Below are positions 54,901 through 64,000 of a stretch of 64,000 nt of DNA, in pieces; positions within the stretch are counted from its first letter, which is position 1, and the number at the start of each line of letters is the position of its first letter. Made by a program: the position numbers and the translations under genes. The notes under the pieces were generated by a model, which was given only the letters and a program-made list of their open reading frames with translations, was not told the DNA's origin and ran no database searches. This DNA comes from Comamonadaceae bacterium (GTDB lineage: Bacteria > Pseudomonadota > Gammaproteobacteria > Burkholderiales > Burkholderiaceae_C), in contig CANGNS010000003.1 in assembly GCA_947455465.1 (NCBI GenBank), positions 1 to 64,000 on the forward strand. The letters run 5' to 3'.

Positions 54901-57285
54901 TCACTCCACCGGCGTTAACTTCGCCACACTGAGGGCCAGCCACTTGGTGCCGTGGCGCGGAAAGCTGATTTGGGCGCGGGCGTCGGCGCCCTCGCCTTCG
55001 AGCGTCAGCACCTTGCCTTCGCCAAATTTGTTGTGGAACACTTGCAAGCCCACGCGCAGGCCATGACTGGCCTCGGATTTGCGGGCTACCGGCGGGCCGG
55101 CGTTATAGCTTTCGGTGCGGGGGCTCGCTGCTGGCGGCGTCCAGGCGCTGCTGCCCGTGCCTTGCCAGGGGCTGCGCGGCGGCGGCCGCTTGGGGGTAAG
55201 GAACTTGAGGCCGCCTTCGGGCAGCTCGTCAAAAAAGCGGCTTTTCAGGTTGTAGCGCGTCTGGCCATGCAGCATGCGGGTTTGCGAATGGCTCAGGTAC
55301 AGCCGATCGCGCGCGCGGGTAATGGCCACGTACATCAGGCGGCGCTCTTCTTCCAGGCCGTCGCGGTCGCTCATGGCGTTTTCGTGCGGGAAGAGGCCCT
55401 CCTCCATGCCGGTGATGAAAACACAATCGAACTCCAGGCCTTTGGCCGAGTGCACGGTCATGAGCTGCACCGCGTCTTGCCCGGCCTGGGCCATGTTGTC
55501 GCCAGCTTCCAGGGCGGCGTGGGTTAAGAAAGCGGTCAGCGGCGACAGCGTCTCGCCGGTATCGCCAAATTCGCTGTCGGCAGGGGCGGGCTCCATGGCC
55601 AGCGCCGGGCCATCAGCGCCATCAGCGCCCCCTGCGGCTTGTGCCGCGCTGCGCGCCGCCTCCTGGCGGCCAAAGCCTTCTAAGCGTACAAAGCTTTCGG
55701 CGGCGTTGACCAGTTCTTCCAAGTTTTCGACGCGGTCCTCGCCCTCGCGGTCTTGGCGGTAGTGGGCTAGCAGGCCACTTTCTTCGAGCATGGTGGCCAC
55801 GATGTCGCGCAGCCCGCTGGCGGCAGTTTGCTCGCGCAGCACGTCGATTTTGGCGACAAAGGCCGAAATCAGGGCGCCAGGCCGGCCTTTGAGGGCGCTG
55901 ACGGCATCATGCAGCGAGCAGCCTAGCTCTTTGGCGATGTCTTGCAATTGCTCCAGGCTGCGCGCACCGATACCGCGGGCCGGAAAGTTGACCACGCGCA
56001 TAAAGCTTGTGTCGTCGTGCGGGTTGGACACGAGGCGCAAATAGGCCAGCGCATGCTTGATCTCGGCACGCTCGAAAAAGCGCAATCCGCCATACACCCG
56101 GTAGGCGATACCGGCGTTGAACAGCGCCGTCTCGATGACCCGGCTTTGGGCATTGCTGCGGTACAGCACGGCAATTTCCGACTGCGGGTAGCCTTCGCCC
56201 AGGCCGGGTTTGCCCGACTCCATCAGGTAGCGCATCTCCGAGACCATCCACTGAGCTTCCTCAAAGTCGCTAGGCGCCTCGTAGACGCGCACGGCCTCGC
56301 CCGGCCCTTGGTCGGTACGCAGGTTTTTACCCAGGCGCCGGCTGTTGTGGCTGATCAGTGCATTGGCCGCGTCCAGAATGTGGCTGTGGCTGCGGTAGTT
56401 TTGCTCCAGCTTGATCTGGTGCTCGACCGCAAATTCGCGCACAAAGTCGGCCATATTGCCCACGCGCGCGCCCCGAAAGGCGTAAATGCTCTGGTCGTCA
56501 TCGCCTACGGCTAGCACCGCGCCGCCCTGCCCGGCAGCTCCATCGGCGCCGTCTTGCTTGCCCGCCAGCATCTTGATCCAGGCGTACTGCAGCTTGTTGG
56601 TGTCCTGAAACTCATCAATCAGGATGTGGCGAAAACGCCATTGGTAATGCTCGCGAATGGCCGGGTGGTCGCGCAGCACTTCGTAACTGCGCAGCATCAG
56701 CTCGCCAAAATCGACCACGCCTTCGCGCTGGCATTGCTCTTCATAGAGCTGGTAAAGCTCAGCCTTGCGCCGGGTGTCACTGTCACGCACCGGCACGTCT
56801 TGGGGACGCAGGCCTTCTTCTTTGCAGCTGGAAATAAACCAGCTCAGTTGCTTGGGCGGGAAGCGGTCCTCATCGACGCCCAATTGCTTACACAGGCGCT
56901 TGACGGCGCTTAGTTGGTCCTGGGTGTCCAGAATCTGAAAGGTCTGGGGCAAGGCGGCGGTTTTGAAATGGGCGCGCAAAAAGCGGTTGCACAAGCCATG
57001 GAAGGTGCCTATCCACATGCCGCGCACCGAAATGGGCAGCATGGCCGAGAGGCGGGCCACCATTTCCTTGGCGGCTTTATTGGTAAAGGTGACCGCCAAA
57101 ATGCCGCCGGGGGTGACGTGCCCCTCCTGCAAAAGCCAGGCGATGCGGGTCGTCAGAACCCGGGTCTTGCCCGAGCCGGCACCGGCCAGAATCAGCGCGT
57201 GCTCGGCCGGCAGGGTGACGGCAGCGCGCTGCTCGGGGTTGAGGCTATCAAGCAAGGGGGAGGACGTCAGGGTGGGCGAAAACAT
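54901..57285 (-). CDS. uvrD: UvrD/PcrA-family DNA helicase
   Basis: SF1A 3'-5' helicase of mismatch and nucleotide excision repair, 794 residues. Motifs: [10 protein letters not shown]-motif, Walker A GAGSGKT (35-41), [65 protein letters not shown] and [14 protein letters not shown]. The C-terminus carries a Tudor-like segment ([25 protein letters not shown]), as in UvrD and PcrA. ATG at 57283-57285 is the family start. It is divergent from guaC. Confidence 0.92.
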   Translation of the reverse strand: MFSPTLTSSPLLDSLNPEQRAAVTLPAEHALILAGAGSGKTRVLTTRIAWLLQEGHVTPGGILAVTFTNKAAKEMVARLSAMLPISVRGMWIGTFHGLCNRFLRAHFKTAALPQTFQILDTQDQLSAVKRLCKQLGVDEDRFPPKQLSWFISSCKEEGLRPQDVPVRDSDTRRKAELYQLYEEQCQREGVVDFGELMLRSYEVLRDHPAIREHYQWRFRHILIDEFQDTNKLQYAWIKMLAGKQDGADGAAGQGGAVLAVGDDDQSIYAFRGARVGNMADFVREFAVEHQIKLEQNYRSHSHILDAANALISHNSRRLGKNLRTDQGPGEAVRVYEAPSDFEEAQWMVSEMRYLMESGKPGLGEGYPQSEIAVLYRSNAQSRVIETALFNAGIAYRVYGGLRFFERAEIKHALAYLRLVSNPHDDTSFMRVVNFPARGIGARSLEQLQDIAKELGCSLHDAVSALKGRPGALISAFVAKIDVLREQTAASGLRDIVATMLEESGLLAHYRQDREGEDRVENLEELVNAAESFVRLEGFGRQEAARSAAQAAGGADGADGPALAMEPAPADSEFGDTGETLSPLTAFLTHAALEAGDNMAQAGQDAVQLMTVHSAKGLEFDCVFITGMEEGLFPHENAMSDRDGLEEERRLMYVAITRARDRLYLSHSQTRMLHGQTRYNLKSRFFDELPEGGLKFLTPKRPPPRSPWQGTGSSAWTPPAASPRTESYNAGPPVARKSEASHGLRVGLQVFHNKFGEGKVLTLEGEGADARAQISFPRHGTKWLALSVAKLTPVE

Positions 57286-57356
57286 GCCCGATTGTAGAAA
57301 GCTGCCACTGTCAGGCTCTGTGCGTAAAATCAATCACCGGGCCCAAGCATTTGGCG

Positions 57357-57376
57357 TCCGGTATTTTTTTGCCGGA
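57357..57376. repeat. T-rich dyad upstream of guaC
   Basis: TCCGG and CCGGA flank a T-rich core (57357-57376) about 50 bp before the guaC ATG, in the 139-bp divergent gap with uvrD. It could be an operator; no regulator is implied by context. Confidence 0.35.
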
Positions 57377-57424
57377 ACCAATCCAAGCGCCCATGTGTTT
57401 ATTGCAACTTTTGGAGCTTGGGAC

Positions 57425-58402
57425 ATGGATATTTTTGACTACGACAACATCTTGCTGCTTCCGCGCAAATGCCGCGTGGAAAGTCGCTCGGAATGCGATA
57501 CCAGCGTAGAACTAGGCGGCCGCAGTTTTCGGATGCCGGTGGTACCGGCCAATATGAAAACCGTGGTGGACGAGTCCATATGCGTCTGGCTGGCGCAAAA
57601 CGGCTACTTCTATGTGATGCACCGCTTTGACCTGGACAATGTGCAGTTCATCCAGGACATGCGCGCCAAAGGCCTGTACGCCTCGATTTCCCTGGGTGTC
57701 AAAGCGGCCGATTACCAGACCGTTGATCGCCTGCGCACCCTGGGCCTGGCGCCGGAGTACATCACCATCGACATCGCCCATGGCCATGCCGACAGTGTGA
57801 AAAACATGATCAGCTACCTCAAAGAACACCTGCCAAGCAGCTTCATCATTGCCGGCAACGTGGGCACGCCCGAGGCGGTCATCGACCTGGAAAACTGGGG
57901 CGCTGATGCGACCAAGGTCGGCATAGGCCCCGGCAAAGTGTGTATCACCAAGCTCAAAACCGGCTTTGGTACCGGCGGCTGGCAACTGAGCGCGCTTAAG
58001 TGGTGCGCCCGGGTGGCGACCAAGCCCATCATTGCCGACGGCGGCATCCGCGACCATGGCGATATTGCCAAAAGCATCCGCTTTGGCGCCTCCATGGTGA
58101 TGATTGGTTCGCTGTTTGCGGGCCACGAAGAGTCGCCCGGCCAAACGGTTGAAGTCGATGGGAAGATGTTTAAAGAGTATTACGGCTCGGCCAGCGACTT
58201 CAACAAGGGCGAATACAAACACGTCGAAGGCAAGCGCATCCTGGAGGTCATCAAGGGCCCGCTGCGCAACACGCTGGTGGAGATGGAGCAAGACTTGCAA
58301 AGCTCCATCAGCTACGCCGGGGGCAAAAAGCTGATGGATATCCGCAAAGTGAACTATGTGACGCTGGGCGGCGATAACGCCGGCGAGCATTTGTTGATGT
58401 AA
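57425..58402 (+). CDS. guaC: GMP reductase, type 2
   Basis: NADPH-dependent conversion of GMP to IMP in purine salvage. The 325-residue protein has the IMPDH/GMPR barrel and catalytic Cys173 in [11 protein letters not shown], and [36 protein letters not shown]. Length and sequence ([34 protein letters not shown]) match the type 2 enzyme of Bacillus and relatives, not the 347-residue E. coli GuaC. GGAG lies upstream of the ATG. A hydroxyacid dehydrogenase gene follows after 9 bp. Confidence 0.92.
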   Translation: MDIFDYDNILLLPRKCRVESRSECDTSVELGGRSFRMPVVPANMKTVVDESICVWLAQNGYFYVMHRFDLDNVQFIQDMRAKGLYASISLGVKAADYQTVDRLRTLGLAPEYITIDIAHGHADSVKNMISYLKEHLPSSFIIAGNVGTPEAVIDLENWGADATKVGIGPGKVCITKLKTGFGTGGWQLSALKWCARVATKPIIADGGIRDHGDIAKSIRFGASMVMIGSLFAGHEESPGQTVEVDGKMFKEYYGSASDFNKGEYKHVEGKRILEVIKGPLRNTLVEMEQDLQSSISYAGGKKLMDIRKVNYVTLGGDNAGEHLLM

Positions 58403-58411
58403 GGCCGGACC

Positions 58412-59281
58412 ATGCGCGTCGCTTTTTTGGGCCTGGGTTTAATGGGCGTCCCCATGGCCAGCCGCTTGTGCCGGGCGGGCCTGGAGGTGCATGTGTGGAA
58501 CCGCACCGCTGCCAAAGCCCAAGCGCTGGTAGCGCTGGGCGCTACGGCCCATGCCAAGGCCGCTGACGCGGTGCACGCTGCCGACCTGACCATCACCATG
58601 CTCGAGCACGGCGGCATCGTCGAGCTGGTGCTGTTTGAACAAGGCGTAGCGCAGGCCTTACAAAGCGGCAGCTTGGTGATCGACATGTCCTCCATCGCGC
58701 CGGCGCAGGCACGCACCCACGCCCAGCGTCTGACGCACTTGGGGCTGCGCTACCTGGATGCGCCTGTCTCCGGCGGCACCTTGGGCGCCGAACAGGGCAC
58801 GCTGGCCATCATGGCTGGTGGCAGCGAGGCCGATTTGGCCGAGGCACAAATGGTCTTGCAACACCTGGGCAAGTCCACCTTGGTGGGGTCGCATGGCTGC
58901 GGACAGCTGGCCAAGTTGGCCAATCAAATGATTGTGGGCATCACCATAGGCGCGGTCGCCGAGGCGCTGCTGCTGTGCGCCAAAGGCGGGGCCGATATGG
59001 CCCAAGTCAAGCAGGCGATCACTGGCGGTTTTGCCGACAGCCGCATCTTGCAAGTGCACGGCCAGCGCATGGTGGAGCGCGACTTTGCGCCGCGTGGCCG
59101 CATCAGCGTGCAACGCAAAGACATGCATAACGCCTTGGACACGGCGGCCGAACTGGGCTTTGAGGCGCCCGTCACGCAGCTATTGACCCATTTGTACGAC
59201 CAGGCCGCCGAACACGGCCTGGCCGATCAGGACCAAGCCGCGCTGTTTACCGAGTTGGCCAGGCGCAATGGCCTGGCCTGA
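58412..59281 (+). CDS. 3-hydroxyisobutyrate dehydrogenase-family oxidoreductase
   Basis: NAD(P)-dependent beta-hydroxyacid dehydrogenase of 289 residues. Rossmann motif GLGLMG at 7-12, substrate-binding DAPVSGG at 116-122 and catalytic Lys168 in CGQLAKLANQ are intact. The family includes tartronate semialdehyde reductase, 3-hydroxyisobutyrate dehydrogenase and succinic semialdehyde reductases; the exact substrate cannot be read from these motifs. It is 9 bp after guaC, likely co-transcribed, and converges on the DEAD-box gene. Confidence 0.87.
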   Translation: MRVAFLGLGLMGVPMASRLCRAGLEVHVWNRTAAKAQALVALGATAHAKAADAVHAADLTITMLEHGGIVELVLFEQGVAQALQSGSLVIDMSSIAPAQARTHAQRLTHLGLRYLDAPVSGGTLGAEQGTLAIMAGGSEADLAEAQMVLQHLGKSTLVGSHGCGQLAKLANQMIVGITIGAVAEALLLCAKGGADMAQVKQAITGGFADSRILQVHGQRMVERDFAPRGRISVQRKDMHNALDTAAELGFEAPVTQLLTHLYDQAAEHGLADQDQAALFTELARRNGLA

Positions 59282-59315
59282 AGTGCAAACCGAGCCCTGA
59301 GCCGAGGGCACCGAA

Positions 59316-61256
59316 TTAATCAGCGCTGCGGCTCGCGCGCTTTTTTGCGTCGCGTGGCACAAACACTTTGCCACCGTTGGCGGGCTTGGCAAAGCCAGCG
59401 GGCTTGCCAAAGGCAGGCTTGCGGGCGACAAAGTCACCACGAGGTGCGAAGTCCTTGCGTGGCGCGCCTGCGCCAGCGTCGGCACGGGGCGCAAAGTCGC
59501 GGCGGGGCGCGAAATCACCACGCGGGGCGCCAGCGTCGGCGCGGGGTGCAAAGTCACGGCGCGGCGCAAAGTCACCACGCGGGGCGCCTTGGCCGGCAAA
59601 GCGGTCGTTAAAGCCGCCTTTGCGCTCATAGCTAAAGCCTTCGCGCGGGCCGCCACGGGCGTCACGCCCTTGGCTGTCTGCAAAACCACTGCGACGATCA
59701 CCACCAAAACCGCCTTCTCGCGGACCGGCAAAGCCGCGGCCAGGGCCGCGCGCGTCGCGTCCACCACCGCCGTTGCGCGAGGCGAAACCGGGGCGCGGTG
59801 CTTCAGGAATGCGCTGCTTGGGCTCCAGACCTGCAATCACGTCGGCCTTGATGGGCTGGCGGGTATAGGCCTCGATATCAAAAATTTTGCGACGATCGCG
59901 CAACTCGGCAAAGGTAATGGCCAGGCCATCGCGCCCGGCCCGGCCGGTGCGGCCGATGCGGTGGGTGTAGTCCTCGGCCTTCATTGGCAAACCGTAGTTA
60001 AACACGTGGGTGATGGTGGGCACGTCAATGCCGCGCGCTGCAACGTCGGTGGCGACCAAAATCTGCACATGGCCTTGGCGCAGCGCCATCAGGCGGCGGT
60101 TGCGCAGGCCTTGGCTGAGGGCGCCGTGCAAGGCAACGGCGTCAAAGCCGTCTTGTTGCAGGTCGTTGGCTAGGCCGTCGCACTCGATCTGGGTGCTGGC
60201 AAAGACAATGGCTTGGTTAATCGTGGTGTCGCGCAGCCAATGGTCAAGAAGCTTGCGCTTGTGCTGCATGTTGTCCGCCCAAAACAGCATTTGCTTGATG
60301 TTGACGTGTTTTTCCTGGGGGTTGTCGATGCTCACGCGCTGGGGTTCGCGCATCACGCGGGCCGCCAGTTGTTGAATACGCGGTGCAAAAGTTGCACTGA
60401 ACATCATGGTTTGCTTGCGGTCGATGGTCAGCTGGTTGATCTCGGCCAAATCGTCCGAGAAGCCCAAATCGAGCATGCGGTCGGCTTCGTCAACGACCAA
60501 AAACTGGACTTGGTCAAGCTTGATCTGCATCGAGCGCTGCAAATCGAGCAGGCGGCCCGGCGTGGCCACCACCAAATTGGCGTTTTGCAACTTGGCAATT
60601 TGCAACTGGTAAGGCATGCCGCCCACAATGTTGGCAACGCGCAGACCACGGCAGTGCTGCACCAAATCGATGGCGTCGTGCGCCACTTGCTGGGCCAGTT
60701 CGCGGGTGGGGCAAACAATCAGTGCGCCGGGTGTGGGCGCTTTGAAGTTGCGGGGGTTGGTCGGGTCTTTGCGCTTGCTGCGCTTGGGCGGGGCTTCGCC
60801 CTTGGCGGCGGCTTGGGCCACGGCCTCTTCATAGGCGAGGCGCTCTTCCTCCTCGGCCTGGGCCATTTGGGCCAATAAGGTATGCAGGACCGGCAGCAAA
60901 AATGCCGCGGTCTTACCGCTGCCGGTTTGGCTGGAAACCATCAGGTCAATGTATTTGCCGCTGCCTTTGCCAGCCATTTCGGTGGGCAAAGCCAGCGGAA
61001 TAACCTTGGTTTGTACCGCCGTAGGCTGGGTGTAGCCCAGGTCGACGCAGGCCTTGACCAACTCGGGCGCAAGCGCCAAGGTCAAAAAGCCATTGGGCAA
61101 AGCGGGTTCGGCATCTTGCGCCGGCTCGGCATCGGCGCAAATGGGGGTTTGCGCGTCTAGGAGCTCAGCCGGCGCCGGGGCAAAAGCCACGTGCGCTTCG
61201 GATGCAAGGGATTGCGCAGGCGCGAAAGCGCCTGTTTCATTTAGAGAATCAGTCAT
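59316..61256 (-). CDS. DEAD-box ATP-dependent RNA helicase
   Basis: RhlE-like RNA helicase of 646 residues used in RNA unwinding and ribosome assembly, often at low temperature. An N-terminal Ala/Glu-rich extension (1-55) precedes the Q motif (LGYTQPTAVQTKVIPLAL), Walker A SSQTGSGKT, PTRELAQQ, VVDEADRMLDLG, FSATFAP and HRIGRTGRAGRDG. A Lys/Glu-rich insert (about 140-170) lies between motifs I and Ia. The last 150 residues are an Arg/Gly/Phe-rich tail with a 19-residue unit GAPRGDFAPRRDFAPRADA present twice in tandem. ATG at 61254-61256 is preferred. Confidence 0.92.
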   Translation of the reverse strand: MTDSLNETGAFAPAQSLASEAHVAFAPAPAELLDAQTPICADAEPAQDAEPALPNGFLTLALAPELVKACVDLGYTQPTAVQTKVIPLALPTEMAGKGSGKYIDLMVSSQTGSGKTAAFLLPVLHTLLAQMAQAEEEERLAYEEAVAQAAAKGEAPPKRSKRKDPTNPRNFKAPTPGALIVCPTRELAQQVAHDAIDLVQHCRGLRVANIVGGMPYQLQIAKLQNANLVVATPGRLLDLQRSMQIKLDQVQFLVVDEADRMLDLGFSDDLAEINQLTIDRKQTMMFSATFAPRIQQLAARVMREPQRVSIDNPQEKHVNIKQMLFWADNMQHKRKLLDHWLRDTTINQAIVFASTQIECDGLANDLQQDGFDAVALHGALSQGLRNRRLMALRQGHVQILVATDVAARGIDVPTITHVFNYGLPMKAEDYTHRIGRTGRAGRDGLAITFAELRDRRKIFDIEAYTRQPIKADVIAGLEPKQRIPEAPRPGFASRNGGGGRDARGPGRGFAGPREGGFGGDRRSGFADSQGRDARGGPREGFSYERKGGFNDRFAGQGAPRGDFAPRRDFAPRADAGAPRGDFAPRRDFAPRADAGAGAPRKDFAPRGDFVARKPAFGKPAGFAKPANGGKVFVPRDAKKRASRSAD

Positions 61257-61475
61257 GTAGTCACTCACACAGCAACGCCGCCTCAAGGGGCGGACGCACC
61301 GTCAATGGTTAAAAAACATCAACCATCAAACGGTTACGGCACCGAACGCACCTTGCGTTAGCGGTATCGCTGGGTCTTCTTAACTGGGACCCGGTGAATG
61401 AAGGGAGATGTGCAAAGTTCGCTGGCCCCAGGGCTTTTTCCCTGTGCTGCACGATGCGAAGCCCCCTATTATGGC
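61257..61475 (-). promoter_or_regulatory. Putative promoter and long leader of the DEAD-box gene
   Basis: A CATAAT on the minus strand (61468-61473) would start a leader of about 205 nt before the helicase ATG. The leader contains inverted repeats, among them CAGGG/CCCTG around an A/T loop (61428-61443) and CCGCC/GGCGG (about 61278-61293). Cold-shock helicase genes such as E. coli deaD have similarly long leaders; here this is inference. No gene is seen between 61257 and 61507. Confidence 0.4.
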
Positions 61476-61507
61476 ACGGATTGGGGTTTACCCCCATGGC
61501 GAGCACC

Positions 61508-62077
61508 TCAGGCCAGTTTGAGGAAGTGCGTGCGGTAGTGCTCCAACTCGTCAATGGACTCGTGCACATCAGCCAAAGCGGTATGGCGCTGCTGTTTTTT
61601 GAAGCTGCTGTAGACCTCAGGGCGCCAGCGCAGGCTCAGCTCTTTGAGGGTGCTCACATCCAGATTGCGATAGTGGAAAAACGCTTCAAGGCGCGGCATA
61701 TAGGCCACCAAAAAGCGCCGGTCCTGCCCGATCGTATTGCCGCACATTGGCGACGCACCGGCCGGCACGTACTGCGACAAAAAGGCGAGCAAAGCCGTCT
61801 CGGCGTCCGCTTCGGTGAGGGTGGATGCGCGTACTTTGTCGATCAGCCCGCTTTTGCCGTGGGTGCCTTTGTTCCAGGCGTCCATGGCGTCAAGCTGGGC
61901 GTCGGATTGGTGGATCACGAAGACGGGGCCTTCGGTGCGATGTTCCAGCAGGGGGCCGGTCACGACCACGGCGATTTCGATAATACGGTCCTGCGCGGGG
62001 TGCAGGCCGGTCATTTCGCAATCGAGCCAGACCAGGTTTTTGTCAGATTTGACCAGGGGACTTGTAGGTTCTTGCAT
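61508..62077 (-). CDS. orn: Oligoribonuclease
   Basis: 3'-5' exoribonuclease that clears RNA di- to pentanucleotides, including pGpG from c-di-GMP breakdown. The 189-residue DEDDh enzyme has [11 protein letters not shown] (Asp19, Glu21), the middle acid in IGQDRRFL, and [11 protein letters not shown] with the catalytic His and Asp. ATG at 62075-62077 matches the family; the longer frame overlaps the next gene's leader. It is divergent from the M48 protease gene by 35 bp. Confidence 0.95.
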   Translation of the reverse strand: MQEPTSPLVKSDKNLVWLDCEMTGLHPAQDRIIEIAVVVTGPLLEHRTEGPVFVIHQSDAQLDAMDAWNKGTHGKSGLIDKVRASTLTEADAETALLAFLSQYVPAGASPMCGNTIGQDRRFLVAYMPRLEAFFHYRNLDVSTLKELSLRWRPEVYSSFKKQQRHTALADVHESIDELEHYRTHFLKLA

Positions 62078-62112
62078 GCTGTCGATTGTCGCCGATGGCC
62101 TAAACTGCGCCC

Positions 62113-63399
62113 ATGAATGACCTTGCCGCCCACGCCTCTGACGCGTTGACCCTGATTTTTGCTCTCGCACTGGCGGGCCATCTGTTGCTGCAGTTTTGGC
62201 TCTCAGGACGCCAAATACGCCATGTATCGGCGCATCGCGGCCAGGTTCCGCAGCCTTTTGATTCCACCATCACCTTGCAGGCCCACCAGCGCGCAGCGGA
62301 TTACACGGTTGCCAAAGCCCGCTTTGGCCTTTTGGCATTGGCCTGGGGCGCGGCCCTGACGCTGGCCTGGACCTTGTTGGGCGGCTTGAGCGCACTCAAC
62401 AGCGCCTTGTATGCCAGTCTGGGCAGCGGACTGGTGCAGCAAATGGCACTGGTCGGCGCCTTTACGCTGATTAACTCGGCGCTGGAACTTCCGTTTTCCC
62501 TGTACAGCACCTTCGTGATTGAAGAGCAATTTGGCTTTAACAAAACCACCGCACGGCTTTGGCTGCAGGATGTGCTCAAGTCGACGCTGCTGGGGATGGC
62601 TATTGGCGGGCCCTTGTTGGCCCTGGTGCTGTGGCTCATGGCGGCGGCCGGCACGAACTGGTGGTTGTGGACCTGGGCGGTGTGGATGGGCTTTAACCTG
62701 CTGGCCATGCTGATTTACCCGACCTGGATCGCACCCTGGTTCAATCAATTTACGCCCTTGCAAGACGAGGCGCTGACCCAACGCGTACAAGCCTTGATGC
62801 AGCGCTGCGGCTTTCAGGCCCAAGGGTTTTATGTGATGGATGGGAGCAAACGCAGCGCCCATGCCAATGCCTATTTCACCGGCTTTGGCACCTCCAAACG
62901 CGTGGTGTTTTATGACACCTTGCTGGCGCGTCTCAGCCCTGCTGAGGTTGATGCGGTGCTGGCCCATGAGCTAGGCCATTTCACGCACAAACACATCCCT
63001 AAGCGCATCGTCGCGATTTTTGCCATGAGCCTGGCCGGCTTTGCATTGCTGGGTTGGTTGGGGACCCAAGTGTGGTTTTACACCGGCCTAGGGGTACTGC
63101 CCAATCTGCAAGGCCCCAACGATGCGCTGGCACTGATGCTTTTCTTGCTGGCCATACCTTCTTTTACCGGGTTTTTGGGTCCGCTGTTTGCCCAACTTTC
63201 GCGCAAACATGAGTTTGAAGCCGACGCCTACGCCATGGCGCAAACGCGGGGCGCGGACCTGGCGTCCGCTTTGCTCAAACTGTATGAAGACAACGCGTCC
63301 ACCCTGACACCCGACCCCTGGTACGTGAAGTTTTATTACTCGCACCCGCCGGCCAGCGAGCGCCTGGCGCGCATGTACGCTGGGAGCACCATTGGCTGA
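62113..63399 (+). CDS. M48-family (Ste24-like) membrane metalloprotease
   Basis: Integral membrane zinc protease of 428 residues. Several hydrophobic helices frame the zinc site HELGH at 285-289, and the third ligand Glu lies in [13 protein letters not shown]. Architecture and length match the CAAX-prenyl-protease/Ste24 branch of M48, not the shorter HtpX. Bacteria lack prenylated CAAX proteins, so it likely degrades membrane or misfolded proteins. The stop overlaps the rsgA start by 8 bp. Confidence 0.88.
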   Translation: MNDLAAHASDALTLIFALALAGHLLLQFWLSGRQIRHVSAHRGQVPQPFDSTITLQAHQRAADYTVAKARFGLLALAWGAALTLAWTLLGGLSALNSALYASLGSGLVQQMALVGAFTLINSALELPFSLYSTFVIEEQFGFNKTTARLWLQDVLKSTLLGMAIGGPLLALVLWLMAAAGTNWWLWTWAVWMGFNLLAMLIYPTWIAPWFNQFTPLQDEALTQRVQALMQRCGFQAQGFYVMDGSKRSAHANAYFTGFGTSKRVVFYDTLLARLSPAEVDAVLAHELGHFTHKHIPKRIVAIFAMSLAGFALLGWLGTQVWFYTGLGVLPNLQGPNDALALMLFLLAIPSFTGFLGPLFAQLSRKHEFEADAYAMAQTRGADLASALLKLYEDNASTLTPDPWYVKFYYSHPPASERLARMYAGSTIG

Positions 63400-64000
63400 G
63401 GCGGCAGGTTTGCAAAAAGGCCTGGTCATTGCCGGCCACGGCCGCCACGTCTGGGTGGAGACGCCGCTGGGGCGCAAAGTTATCTGCCACGCGCGCGGCA
63501 AAAAAAGCCAAACTGTTGTCGGCGACCAGGTGCTGTGGCAAGCCTCGCAAGACGAAGGCACGATCGAAAAAGTACTGCCCCGGCGCAACCTGTTGTACCG
63601 CCAGGACGAGATCCGCACCAAGTCCTTTGCCGCCAATATTGACCAGGTGCTCATTGTTTTAGGCGCCGAGCCCGAGTTTTCGGACGGCCAGTTATCTCGC
63701 GCGCTGATTGCCGCCGCAGCGCAGTACATTGAGGTGCTGATCGTGCTGAACAAACGCGATCTGGGCGCTCTGTTTGAAGCGGCCTGGCAGCGCTTGGTGC
63801 CCTACCGCGCCATGGACTACCCGGTACTGGCCACCGCATTCAAACCCTTGGCCGACGGCGCCACCCCGTCGGACGTACCTGACGACACGGCCAGTTTGCG
63901 CGCGCGGCTTACCGGCAAAACCAGCTTGGTGCTTGGGCCTTCTGGCGCGGGGAAAAGCTCGCTCATTAATTTATGGGTGCCTCAGGCGCAAGTGCTGACC
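63392..64000 (+). CDS. rsgA: Ribosome small-subunit GTPase RsgA, partial
   Basis: GTPase that helps mature the 30S subunit, cut by the window end after 203 codons (frame open through 64000). An N-terminal OB domain (GLVIAGHGRHVWVETPLGRKVICHARGKK) precedes a circularly permuted GTPase: G4 NKRD comes before G1 GPSGAGKSSLIN, as in RsgA/YjeQ. The start is most likely TTG at 63392, with GGAG 5 bases upstream and an 8-bp overlap with the protease; no ATG lies in frame nearby. The C-terminal zinc domain is outside the window. Confidence 0.92.
   Translation, partial: MAEAAGLQKGLVIAGHGRHVWVETPLGRKVICHARGKKSQTVVGDQVLWQASQDEGTIEKVLPRRNLLYRQDEIRTKSFAANIDQVLIVLGAEPEFSDGQLSRALIAAAAQYIEVLIVLNKRDLGALFEAAWQRLVPYRAMDYPVLATAFKPLADGATPSDVPDDTASLRARLTGKTSLVLGPSGAGKSSLINLWVPQAQVLT

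Noticed and set aside
1..64000. CRISPR arrays, insertion sequences, prophage, toxin-antitoxin or defence islands
   Set aside because: No spaced repeat array, transposase, integrase or defence-gene motif was seen on either strand; genes are almost all core functions.

Overview
The window is a chromosomal segment of a GC-rich betaproteobacterium, most likely order Burkholderiales and probably family Comamonadaceae; the genus cannot be fixed from sequence alone. The tmRNA tag peptide reads ANDERFALAA, EPSP synthase and cytidylate kinase are fused in one gene, and the gene orders (gyrA-serC-pheA-tyrA-aroA/cmk-rpsA-ihfB-lapA-lapB-rfaE1-hldD and thrS-infC-rpmI-rplT-pheS-pheT-ihfA-merR-tRNA-Pro) are those of that group. 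Nearly all of the 64 kb is core genome. I see no insertion sequence, CRISPR array, prophage, toxin-antitoxin pair or biosynthetic cluster.

Layout. 1-2675 (minus): ssrA with its terminator, gph, ubiG and an OmpA-like protein. 2940-17061 (plus): gyrA, serC, pheA, tyrA, the aroA-cmk fusion, rpsA, ihfB, lapA/lapB, the heptose genes rfaE1/hldD, a ComEA-like HhH protein and crcB. 17067-28142 (mainly minus): patatin-like hydrolase and tex, the 4.5S SRP RNA (plus), a flavoprotein, and an AddA/AddB-like double-strand-break repair pair. 28228-31887: trxA, rho, a polyhydroxyalkanoate-granule-type protein (minus) and a Baeyer-Villiger-type monooxygenase. 31934-39988 (minus): tRNA-Pro(GGG) and the translation cluster from merR back to thrS; infC starts with ATC. 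40134-48597: gamma-glutamyltransferase (plus), isocitrate lyase, GABA aminotransferase, a ZIP metal transporter and polA (minus). 48695-54417 (plus): thrB, a BPSS1780-type membrane protein, an unknown exported protein plus a PhoA-type alkaline phosphatase behind a good Pho box, and an unknown exported protein. 54448-64000: a DksA/TraR zinc-finger protein, a UvrD-type helicase, a type-2 GMP reductase, a hydroxyacid dehydrogenase, a DEAD-box RNA helicase, oligoribonuclease, an M48 protease and rsgA cut by the window end.

The genes group by task: aromatic amino acids and serine (serC, pheA, tyrA, aroA), translation (rpsA, infC, rpmI, rplT, pheST, thrS, rsgA, ssrA, ffs), lipopolysaccharide heptose and its control (rfaE1, hldD, lapAB), DNA upkeep (gyrA, polA, UvrD-like, AddAB-like, both IHF subunits) and RNA turnover or termination (rho, DEAD-box helicase, orn, tex).

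No clear undescribed multi-gene system was found. The best leads are regulatory: a phoA-like Pho box ahead of an uncharacterised exported protein, a cluster of A/T-rich dyads upstream of isocitrate lyase, and a C-rich rho leader. Also worth checking are Gln at GyrA position 83, the Firmicutes-type GuaC and an alkaline phosphatase with an extra N-terminal domain. Start codons were reassigned where overlaps, Shine-Dalgarno sites or family N-termini argued for it.
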